A stretch of DNA of 16,464 nt from Terana coerulea (Eukaryota > Basidiomycota > Agaricomycetes > Polyporales > Phanerochaetaceae), in NCBI GenBank assembly GCA_024811115.1, contig JAKOGH010000886.1, positions 1 to 16,464 of the forward strand. Reading direction: 5' to 3'. Below the pieces are notes generated by a model. The model was not told the DNA's origin. It made no database searches and worked only from the letters and a program-made list of their open reading frames with translations. Of the stretch, positions 1-7,377 are shown piece by piece. Every line of letters starts with the position of its first letter. Position 1 is the first letter of the stretch. The position numbers were made by a program, and so were the translations under genes.

Positions 1-786
1 ATCGCGCATGTCGACTTCGAGCGAATTGTCGGGAACAAAGCAATGGGCTTGAGCAACACCAGAGAAGGCAAAGAGGACAGGCTTTGCAAAATACTAATCC
101 CGACATGGGAGGCGTCTTACGGGATATTCCCGCCGAAGGCGGTGGCGCCGCTAGGCAGAGCCCTAAAAGGACAGACGAGCATGACGATATTGAGCCAGAC
201 GTCGATGTTCGTACGTTAGCAAGTTTAGGGCGCGAAGAAGCTATGCCAGGGTTCCTCTCTCAAGCACCGCCAGGGTACGAGGAGCACCGACTCTACCGTA
301 CTCGGGGAAATAGGAGACGCGCTCTTGACGGCGGCGTAGAGAGGAACAAAACAGGCACACAAGAAATACCAGTCCTGCAAGGACTACCACTACTGCTAGC
401 AGTAACCCGTATTCATTGGGTGCAAGCACTTTGCCACCGCATTACGCAGAGTATTAGCAATATGCTCCGTCACTCGCATCTCTGCCTTCAATCGTCAGGC
501 TAAGATTGATAGTACGATTGGTTGAGTTCAGGGCAGACCAGGCTGTTGTTAGCCGTCGCAGAGAGCTATGACTGTGGTGTCTGTACCAGACACTATATGT
601 ACATGACCAGTAGTCAGTTATTTCCTTTCTCCTGGTGTGCGTGTTCACGGCATCTTTGTAGTGCAAAGCTTTGTTGAAACTCAGTCAGCCTATTTTGCCT
701 GCATATTCCTAGTAACAAATGAAGGGGCCATAGACAGAGACATACGCCACACTAAAGCGCTGGATCATATCGGACCGCCCATGTCA
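1..786. other. left-edge DNA without a convincing gene
   Basis: No recognised gene. The only suggestive piece is a minus-strand reading frame at 429-241 (62 residues). It has a hydrophobic stretch (LLAVVVVLAGLVFLVCLF) followed by a basic SSLRRRQER segment, the pattern of a single membrane helix with a cytoplasmic stop-transfer. No plausible upstream exon could be linked to it, and a plus-strand frame (84-503) overlaps it. It may be one exon of a membrane protein or chance. The remainder shows no coding signature, tRNA or repeat that I can support. Confidence 0.3.
241..429 (-). CDS. possible single-pass membrane protein fragment (hypothetical)
   Basis: A 62-codon frame starts at an ATG (429-427) and stops at 241. 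Residues ~9-28 form one strongly hydrophobic helix, followed by three consecutive arginines, so the predicted topology is N-terminus outside or luminal and C-terminus cytoplasmic. I do not recognise a family. It sits just outside the inverted duplication and on the same strand as glycine-rich copy A. It could equally be a chance ORF in GC-rich DNA. No intron signals were found that clearly extend it. Confidence 0.2.
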   Translation of the reverse strand: MLAPNEYGLLLAVVVVLAGLVFLVCLFCSSLRRRQERVSYFPEYGRVGAPRTLAVLERGTLA

Positions 787-899
787 TGAATTCCCAAATC
801 CATCAAATTCGCCAGAAATCCCAAGAATATTCCAAAATATACACGAAAGCCCCAAAAACCCAGAGAGAGAAAGCCGTAAGAGATGAAGGAGGTAAATGT

Positions 900-1599
900 T
901 TATGCCTGACCACCCTGACCACCTTTGGCACCGCCCGACAGAGAGATTCCACCGCTCCCGCCAAAGCTGCCTCCATAGTTCAAGATACCAGAGCCCTTGT
1001 TCGTCACAGACCCCCATTCGAGTCCCCGCTGTTGCCCGTCTTCGCCACTCCGCCGCTGCCTCCGCTGCCTCCGAACAGCCCAGCGCTCCCCCCATCCCCG
1101 CCAGATGCGCTGCCGCTCGCAGTCAGCCCGCCGCTCCCGCCCGAGCTCGCGACCCCTCCAAATCCGATGTTGTAGATGCCCGACCCGGCGTTCGTGACCG
1201 ATCCACCGTTTGCGCTCCCGGAGTTGCTGGTGTTCGCGTTGCCACCGCTGCCGCCGGTCCCGACACCGAACAGGCTACCGTAGCCGCCGTCGCCGCCAGA
1301 CGCACCGCCTGTGCCGGAGGCACCTCCGCTGCCACCCTTAGCTAGAGAACAGAACGGATGGTCAGAATAAATGCGCAACTATTGCATGTGCGAGACAACT
1401 TACAGGCTCCGATGTTGACGATGCCCCAGCCGCTGTTGGTCACAGAGCCACCGTTGACGCTGCCCGAGCTGCCAGTCGACGCACTGCCGCCAGTACCGCC
1501 GCTGCCGGAGGTGAAGATGGGCATGAAGCTGGTTGGAGCGGCGACCGCCGAGTGGGCTGCGGCGGCAAGGACGATGAGAGCGACGAATGAAGAACGCAT
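900..1599 (-). CDS. secreted glycine-rich repeat protein, copy A (one-base frame break near the 3' end)
   Basis: There are two exons: 1599-1404, then 1341-900. The 62-nt intron (1403-1342) starts GTAAGT and ends CTCTAG. The start at 1599 is chosen because it begins a classic signal peptide (MRSSFVALIVLAAAAHSAVA, probable cleavage after AVA). The mature chain is mostly Gly/Ser/Ala/Asn. It holds three ~30-residue units ending GGSVTNxGxGIxNxG, at about residues 35-64, 90-120 and 155-185, separated by GGSGG/GGDGG linkers. As written the frame stops at 1004-1006 (177 residues). One base missing in the C5 run at 1011-1015 would explain this: in the next frame the third repeat is completed and the chain ends at TAA 900-902, about 212 residues in total. 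The family is not recognised. A secreted wall-associated or matrix protein is inferred only from the signal peptide and composition. Confidence 0.7.
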
Positions 1600-1704
1600 A
1601 GTGGGTGATGAGCGTGGAGAGGATGGACGAAGCGAAGATGCGGTGGCTGTGTTAAGCTGAGACTCGAAGGTGAGACTGGCTTGGAGTGAAAGGAAGAACC
1701 ATGT

Positions 1705-1720
1705 GCGATATAAGTACCTT
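1705..1720 (-). promoter_or_regulatory. TATA-like element of glycine-rich copy A
   Basis: Read on the minus strand, the sequence contains TACTTATATCG about 110 bases upstream of the ATG. The equivalent place in copy B reads TACTTATACCG at ~3270-3280, at the same distance from its ATG. The conserved position in both arms supports a core promoter function. The transcription start itself cannot be seen. Confidence 0.4.
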
Positions 1721-1822
1721 TTCGCGACCCGCAATGACCTGCAGTGGGCATGGCTGACCCACACGAGCCAGGAGTCCTCCGGCTCACTCCTATCCGTTCA
1801 GGAGTGCGCAGTGCGCAGGAGT

Positions 1823-1982
1823 CTGAAAAGGCAAACAATACCGGTCTTCTGAGCGTTCGACGGACACCATAAACGGACATACGTACCTGAATCTCCGTAG
1901 GGGCTCTTTGTGGCGTCTGCGATCCTCGATCGCCGTGAGTCCCTAATCGAGTGTATCCGCGATTGGGGTGAGTCCAGCCTGC
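1823..1982 (-). other. conserved upstream block with intron-like segment (arm A)
   Basis: About 240-380 bases upstream of the copy A start lies a block nearly identical to 3014-3173 in arm B. It contains a perfect intron-like segment at 1886-1823: 64 nt, starting GTACGTATGT after CAG and ending TTTTCAG, with every base identical in both arms. The flanking exon-like part encodes AIEDRRRHKEPLRRF in both arms, although arm A has an in-frame TAG a few codons earlier. It may be a 5'-UTR intron of the glycine-rich gene or the tail of a duplicated gene fragment. I do not recognise the peptide. Confidence 0.4.
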
Positions 1983-3013
1983 TCAACGGGCCATGCTGAG
2001 TCCAGATAAAACGAGCTCATGCCCTCCTATAGCTCCGTACCCCTTGATCAGGGGTGCTCGCCGCTTTTGCAGAATGTAAGACAACTCCGCCAATCAGTCT
2101 AAGGCATTGTAAAACTAGGCATCGAGTTGCAGCTATGGATCAATATTTGACACGTTTGTGTTTGTTTCAGCGCGGTGCAGGAGCCTGATTCAGAGAGCCA
2201 GAAGTTACACCTTTATAAATATGCGGATTGCTTCAACAATAGTTCCGGCACCCGCAAGTAGTAACCCCTGGACTTTGACAAGAGTATGCACTTTATAAGT
2301 TTCACGCGGCATCTCTTCCGGAATGACTGGGAGCCCAGCCATACGATTGAGAGGGTGGTGTATAGAACACGAGCGCAGTTTTAATCACAACGTGGGATAA
2401 AATCGCGCACTGAGAGATGCCAGGAGGTAGATGCAGTTCAAGTCGAGCTCGCTCGTTCGGTTGTCCGATCGGCGCTCGGTGTATTTGGTCTTGTTAGATT
2501 CGAAAGGTCTTGCCAAACAAAGACAAGCAGCATGCCAAGCGCCGACCCTGGGCTCGCTCGGGCTGCCTGCTCCCAACACCCTTTCCAAATTTTGCTCGGT
2601 ATGCTTAGAGTCGACAGATCTCAAAAATTGTGCAGAGCTCCATGAAGTAAGTAAAAACTGTGGCTTGGATTCTCTACATGACATGCGATAGGGGAGTTAC
2701 TGGGGTCACGCTCGAGTGCGGTCAGCGGGAAGCCACCCGCGTCTTTCGCAGAAGACCTCTGAAGTGCGATTGTAGGTCTACATTACGCTTCAGGCGTGAA
2801 CAAAAGCTAAATCAAAATGATCTCTCTAGTTGTGTCTGTTGTTCGCCAGGTGCTGGAGCCTGGTAGACTCATGGAGCGCGAGCTCATGACTTCACGTGCG
2901 CACGTTTCGAACATCTTTACTAAGAGAGTGCAAATTTTTCTCTCTGGTTAAGGGGTAAGGTGGAATAGGAGGGCCACAGCCTCGATCTGTGCGGCCATAG
3001 CGTGGGCGGTTCG
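1983..3013. other. spacer between the inverted arms; shared upstream region of the divergent pair
   Basis: About 1.03 kb with no recognised gene. Overlapping frames occur on both strands (minus 2684-2385, plus 2431-2691), with neither favoured and no family resemblance. The spacer holds a 12-bp perfect palindrome, ACGTGCGCACGT, at 2894-2905 that includes a CACGTG E-box (2893-2898). Because both glycine-rich genes point outward from here, this DNA is the natural place for shared regulatory sites. Confidence 0.5.
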
Positions 3014-3173
3014 GCAGGCTGGACTCACCGAAATGGCGGATACACTCAATCAGGGACTCGCGGCGATCGAGGATCGCAGACGCCACAAAGAGCCCCTACG
3101 GAGATTCAGGTACGTATGTCCGTTTATGGTGTCCGTCGAACGCTCAGAAGACCGGTATTGTTTGCCTTTTCAG
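3014..3173 (+). other. conserved upstream block with intron-like segment (arm B)
   Basis: Counterpart of 1823-1982. The intron-like segment is 3110-3173 (GTACGT to TTTTCAG, 64 nt). The preceding frame is open in this arm and contains an ATG at 3033 (MADTLNQGLAAIEDRRRHKE, then PLRRF), which runs to the donor site. Past the acceptor the frame continues RLLRTTYS and meets a stop; arm A continues RLLRTAHS and then stops. The shared short ending could mark a tiny gene, an upstream ORF or a duplicated exon remnant. Confidence 0.4.
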
Positions 3174-3385
3174 ACTCCTGCGCACCACCTACTCCTGAAC
3201 GGATAGGAGTGAGCCGGAGGACTCCTGACTAGCGTGGGTCAGCCATGCCCACTGCAGGTCGCGAAAGGTACTTATACCGAGTACGTTTCTCCCTTTCACT
3301 CTAAGCCAGTCTCACCTTCGAGTCTCAGCTTACTACAGCCACCGCATCTTCACTTCGCCCATCCTCTCCTCGCCCGTCACTCACC

Positions 3386-4085
3386 ATGCGTTCTTCATTC
3401 GTCGCACTCATCGTCCCGCTGCCGCGGTCAACTCGGCTGTCGCCGCTCCGACCAGCTTCATGCCCATCTTCACCTCCGGCAGCGGCGGTACTGGTGGCAG
3501 CGCGTCGACCGGCAGCTCGGGCAGCGTCAACGGTGGCTCTGTGACCAACAGCGGCTGGGGCATCGTCAACATCGGGAGCCTGTAAGTTGTCTCGCACATA
3601 CAATAGTTGCGCATTTATTCTGACCATCCGTTCTGTTCTCTAGCTAAGGGTGGTAGTGGAGGTGCCTCCGGCACAGGCGGTGCGTCTGGCGGCGACGGCG
3701 GCTACGGTAGCCTGTTCGGTGTCGGGACCGGCGGCAGCGGTGGCAACGCGAACACCGGCAACTCCGGGAGCGCGAACGGTGGCTCGGTCACGAACGCCGG
3801 GTCGGGCATCTACAACGTCGGATTTGGAGGGGTCGCGAGCTCGGGCGGGAGCGGCGGGCTGACTGCGAGCGGCAGCGCATCTGGCGGCGATGGAGGAAGC
3901 GCTGGGTTGTTTGGAGGCAGCGGAGGCAGCGGCGGGGTGGCGAAGACGGGCAACAGCGGGGACTCGAATGGGGGTCTGTGACGAACAAGGGCTCTGGTAT
4001 CTTGAACTATGGAGGCAGCTCTGGCGGGAGCGGTGGAATTTCTGTGTCGGGGAGTGCCAAAGGTGGCCAGGGTGGTCAGGCATGA
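3386..4085 (+). pseudogene. secreted glycine-rich repeat protein, copy B (frame broken in exon 1 and exon 2)
   Basis: The exons are 3386-3581 and 3644-4085, with a 62-nt intron (3582-3643, GTAAGT to CTCTAG), matching copy A in length. Against copy A, exon 1 has lost one base around 3414-3420, inside the signal-peptide codons, and gained one G at 3574-3576. The start is therefore read out of frame and reaches a TGA near 3542. Between the two indels the copy A-like frame is otherwise open. Exon 2 has the same break as copy A: a G5 run at 3970-3974, then TGA at 3979-3981. The next frame completes the third GGSVTNxGxGI unit and ends at TGA 4083-4085. It is either a decaying duplicate or a gene hit by assembly indels; the conserved splice sites and repeat frame favour recent function. 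Confidence 0.6.
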
Positions 4086-4198
4086 GCATCTACTCCTTTA
4101 TCTCTTACAGCTTTCTCTCTGGATTTCTGGGGCTTTCGTGTGTATTTCCTTGGAATATTCTGGGGAATTTCGGCGAATTTGATGGATTTGGGACTTCA

Positions 4199-4730
4199 CA
4201 ACTATAACTGCTCTGCGTGTGGGCGCTCGCGTGATACGGCCCTGGGTACAACAGTAGATCTACGAAAGTGATTGAGTGCGCAACTCTCTGTTCTGATGCT
4301 CTTTGCAAGCATGATGCACGATGACTGCTTCAAGCGCCTTACGCCCGCCAACTCTCTTCCGACTCCCAACCACCCGACGTACATAATGATGGCGTACGAG
4401 GTCTGCCGCCAAGTCGAGCGCGTAATGTTTCAGCTGGCAGGCACTCACCTAAGAGATGGTTCACCTCCCTGAGCTTATCGACATGGCCCACGGCCCGGGT
4501 ACACGACCTCGAACTACTGTATGCTGCTGATCAGATCAGCAGACCTAGAAGTTCTCAGTCTTGTCAGCCTTTTGCTTCCTAACTCTCACACTCACACGCA
4601 TGGTTTGCCCTGCCGGAACGGCTGGGTGTCGCTGTCCACACACCCGGCTCCTGGCAACGCCGCCTCTTGCGGTCGGCGAGCCGCACCCCGCTTGCCCCAC
4701 AACCTATCCCTCAAGTTGCCAGCCCCCACC
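4199..4730. promoter_or_regulatory. intergenic region and presumed promoter of the 4731 gene
   Basis: No gene is recognised. At 4524-4542 there is a perfect 19-base palindrome, CTGCTGATC-A-GATCAGCAG, about 190 bases upstream of the ATG at 4731. It has the size of a dimeric transcription-factor site. The stretch 4585-4730 is pyrimidine- and CA-rich (CTCACACTCACACGC), as is common in fungal 5' leaders. Confidence 0.35.
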
Positions 4731-5570
4731 ATGCCAGAGGCCGATGAACCCATTGCGACATGGTACAGGTTACTGTTTTCGGTCTCCACCATCCTACTGC
4801 TGGCAGGGATAGCGGCCGTCACATACATAGGCGGCGGCAGGCTCCCGAACGTCGTCTTGGGGGTGATCATGGGCTTGGGACCCGGTCTTGGGTGAGTGCC
4901 GCGCCCACACAAGCAATATCAGAGAACTAAATTCAATAGTTTGTGGTGGCTTGGAGAGCTGCGCCATAGACCCGCCTTTAGATGGCTTCAGCGCGACGCA
5001 ATGGCGGACATGCTAGTGGTCATTCGCATACCGCTACTAGGACTAATCAGCTTGGTCCCTTGTATCCGTTACATAAATACTGACATTTGCAATCCAGGCG
5101 CTGGGAGCACGGTCCCGCAGTCATTGACGTTGCCTGTTCGCCCCACTCTGTTCCAATGGACCTTAGCCAAATCACCCGACGACGTTTGGCATTTGCCCAT
5201 CGCACGACAGCCAGGGCAGATTGACGTAGTACCAGAGGTCGCTGCGAAAATGTATCAACAAGTCAATACTCCCCGCGAACGGAGAACGCACGCAGTGGCC
5301 AATTCCAGCGTGCTACCCAGCAGCGAACCCAGGCCAAGGCGGCTGGCATATTCGAACGAGTGGATGAGTGAGACACCATTAGTCATGGATGAACGACCGT
5401 CACGCTCATCCCGCGCGCGACAAGTGAGGGCTCAACACTCTGGGTGCCCTGTATACGTGTTTCACACGCTGACGAGCCTTGCAGCTCGCTCTCCTCCCGA
5501 TATAGGTGCCAAGCAAGCATGGAGCTGTTTCGTTGGTGATGGTCCGAGTCGCCTCTGGGGAAAGCAATAA
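4731..5570 (+). CDS. hypothetical small membrane protein, two exons
   Basis: Exons 4731-4891 and 4940-5570 are joined over a 48-nt intron (GTGAGT to AATAG), giving 263 residues. The start is the ATG in CCCACCATGCC; upstream in-frame ATGs lack this good context. A hydrophobic helix lies at about residues 14-34 (LLFSVSTILLLAGIAAVTYI) and a weaker one at about residues 36-52. After the splice comes GLWWLGELRHRPAFRW, then a third hydrophobic stretch (MLVVIRIPLLGLISLVP, about 75-91), then a polar, basic, proline-containing C-terminal half. An internal 36-nt segment that could also be spliced is in frame and open. The stop overlaps an AATAAA-like signal (5566-5571). No family is recognised, and the second half could be partly non-coding. 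Confidence 0.45.
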
Positions 5571-6524
5571 ATTTAACATAATTGGACGAAGTGCGACGCA
5601 TGACAGACCTTTGCCCACACCACGACCTGCGTTTTGGTAACAACTGATATTCTAATACATTATTCCTGTTAACGTTGGAGCCTCCTAAGAAAATTGGATC
5701 CGCGAGCAAAGTATGATGGCAGAAACCCAGGAGTACACGCCGCAGTCACATCGAGAGACAACAGGCTCGACTATTTTGCGCCATCTCGGATGCAAACACC
5801 TCACGTACGGCGACTACTATGGTTGTTTGGAATGAAGGCCAAGACTTCGGTTGCGAAGGAGCTCATGGTTGGGAAGGGTGGCTATGCGGCATCGCCGTGC
5901 ATAGTTGGCGCTAGCGCAGGCCGACGCACAACGGTGCGGCCGGGGTATATCGCAATGTACGCTGTAACAACAGTGTAAGTACTGTGAATCAAATACACGA
6001 TTGTAGAGGGCATCATACCAGACCTCCATATGTCGCTCTACTGATCAAGCAAAGACATATATCTGCACAATTTCGCCATTCAGTCATATTGCATCAGGTT
6101 ATGGGCGCAAGACATAACCGGTGACCACTATGAACATTGCTTGTGGTTTGCTTATGGTGTTCTTATTGCCGCCCAGACGTTCGAGGAACCCATTGATGAG
6201 TAGGTACTTATAGAACCCACATATAGGCTGTGTCTCGCCGGACACTGACAGCACATGCGTCGTGCCATAATGTCTCCAGACACGCAAGCTCCAGGGGAAC
6301 GCACTGGGTATGCATGCATAAGAAAAATGCGAGTATAGTGGAAGCATACAGCGTAATCCCATATAAATCATCGAGGGTGTCTCGCCAGCCCAAGTGTCCA
6401 TAATACAATGGAGTGAAGACCCGCGCAACGCACGGGGCGCATAATCAGACTCGTCTGATTTTGCCCGTCCATGCCCAAACCACGACCAGCACTTGGTAGT
6501 GATAGCTAAAGGACCGCGACGAGT
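5571..6524. other. intergenic stretch without a recognised gene
   Basis: About 950 bases. Frames at 5694-5978 (plus) and 6428-6099 (minus) show no family resemblance or credible gene structure. The stretch contains two related ~28-base segments at 5612-5639 and 6472-6498 (both TGCCCAnACCACGACCnGC followed by TTGGTA) in the same orientation. A stem-loop, AATCAGAC-TC-GTCTGATT, lies at 6443-6460, about 65 bases past the RPL38 stop codon. Confidence 0.4.
6443..6460 (-). terminator. short perfect inverted repeat downstream of RPL38
   Basis: Eight-base arms AATCAGAC and GTCTGATT are separated by two bases, 65 bases after the RPL38 stop on its transcribed strand. It could be a 3'-end processing aid or a protein site. 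Eukaryotic 3' ends do not need such a hairpin, so a functional reading is only a guess. Confidence 0.2.
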
Positions 6525-6979
6525 TTACTTCTTCTTGGCAGCAGTCTTCTCGATGTCCTTAACGTGGAGACCTATATCCACAACACATTCAGTATGGCTT
6601 AGTCTTGAAGTTCGGGTGGGCGAACCTGGGGAAGGCTCTGGCGGAGCTTCTCGGCCTTTTCTGGGTCATCGAGGGCAAGGGTGTAGAGGTAGCGGGTGCA
6701 CCTGATCTTGAACTTGGTCTTGGTCTTGCCGCCAGCGACACGTGGTGCGATCTTCTTTATCCGCGCCTCTGTTTACGAGCATTACGACGCCATGCAAGCA
6801 GGTCGTGGAAGCGATAGTCAGCGTTCGGTGCAGCAAAGCCTAAGAACACAGGTGCGCACCGGTGGCATCCTTCCGGGTGGCGATCTCGATGAACTGCTTG
6901 ATGTCACGGATTTCCTTGGGCTAAGCGGAATCTACGGTGAGCTTGTCGCACAGAACGGCATAAGGACGATGCTTGCCAT
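6525..6979 (-). CDS. RPL38: 60S ribosomal protein eL38, four exons, with a one-base frame break
   Basis: A structural protein of the cytoplasmic large ribosomal subunit. The exons are 6979-6977 (the ATG alone), 6920-6860, 6768-6626 and 6571-6525. The conserved blocks are [20 protein letters not shown], then [38 protein letters not shown], and a basic tail ending in KKK. That is about 84 residues, close to the family length. Intron 1 (6976-6921, 56 nt) begins GC (GCAAGC) and ends CTTAG, so it is a GC-AG intron. Intron 2 (6859-6769) is 91 nt with a weak donor, GTGCGC. Intron 3 (6625-6572, 54 nt) starts GTTCGC and ends ATATAG. Exon 3 ends SLPQ where the family has SLPPG: one C seems missing from the C4 run near 6627-6631, and restoring it puts exon 4 ([15 protein letters not shown]) in frame. 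It is either a working gene with a sequence error or a recently broken copy. Confidence 0.8.
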
Positions 6980-7377
6980 GGCGGAAACGTTGGTCTTGAC
7001 GAGCAGCCCTTGCCTGCAATTGATCGTAGCACCAAATCCGTGCGCGCTAGTGGTGGCTGAAACCTTAATTTCCCTAGCTATACAGCAGCGGCGCTATTTA
7101 CCGTTACGTAATCACACCTCCCGCTTCCACCACATCAGGCGCACCCCGACGCCCGCTGCCACCAACGACGAGAACGTGCAAGATAATGGGTAAAATATGT
7201 GTTACGGATACATACAGACTAGGTTAATTTATTTCTGCAACACATAGGGTATGGATATGCGAATGTCCGAGTATGAGGGTGCAGGGCACAAAAACAAAGC
7301 CTGAGTGAGTTCATGAATTAGTCGTCGTGCATCGTAAAAGTCGTAGCAGATGTGCGGTAAATGGTGTCCTCGGAATT
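6980..7377 (-). promoter_or_regulatory. myosin 3' end and RPL38 upstream region
   Basis: This 398-base stretch separates the myosin stop (7378) from the RPL38 ATG (6979) on the same strand. It must hold the myosin 3' UTR and the RPL38 promoter. No clear polyadenylation signal or ribosomal-protein promoter element is evident. The frame just upstream of RPL38 is open for some tens of codons but ends in a stop at the exon 2 acceptor, so it is treated as leader or intron sequence. Confidence 0.35.

Larger units (their letters stand above)
787..1982 (-). repeat. inverted duplication, arm A
   Basis: The reverse complement of this arm aligns almost end to end with 3014-4198. The similarity covers a 5' flank of ~380 bp, a two-exon glycine-rich gene and ~110 bp of 3' flank. 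By eye the identity is above 90% in the exons and very high in a ~120 bp block upstream. Arm A is ~1,196 nt and arm B ~1,185 nt; the main length difference is about 10 extra bases in arm A near 1725-1740. Homology fades at 787 on the outer side and at 1982 on the spacer side. No terminal inverted repeats, target-site duplication or transposase were seen, so this looks like a segmental inverted duplication rather than an insertion element. Confidence 0.9.
3014..4198 (+). repeat. inverted duplication, arm B
   Basis: Partner of 787-1982 in the opposite orientation. It carries glycine-rich copy B together with the same 5' flank (64-nt intron-like segment, TATA-like site) and the same 3' flank. 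Exon 1 and exon 2 have the same lengths as in arm A (196 nt and 442 nt). Copy B differs by scattered substitutions and by two opposite indels in exon 1. Confidence 0.9.

Noticed and set aside
896..1345. Plus-strand Ala/Arg/Pro-rich frames over the glycine-rich gene (and the equivalent minus-strand frames at 3640-4089)
   Set aside because: They are antisense shadows of Gly/Ser codons. The signal peptide, repeats and splice sites are all on the other strand.
787..4198. Transposon explanation for the inverted arms
   Set aside because: No transposase, terminal repeats or target-site duplications were seen, and the arms carry a complete host-like gene with promoter and intron.
6980..7020. Open frame upstream of RPL38 exon 2 as an N-terminal extension
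   Set aside because: It ends with a TAG at the exon 2 acceptor, and eL38 proteins start at the MPKEI-type end reached by splicing the lone ATG.
6696..7193. Plus-strand 165-codon frame across RPL38
   Set aside because: It is antisense to the conserved eL38 exons and shows no family resemblance.
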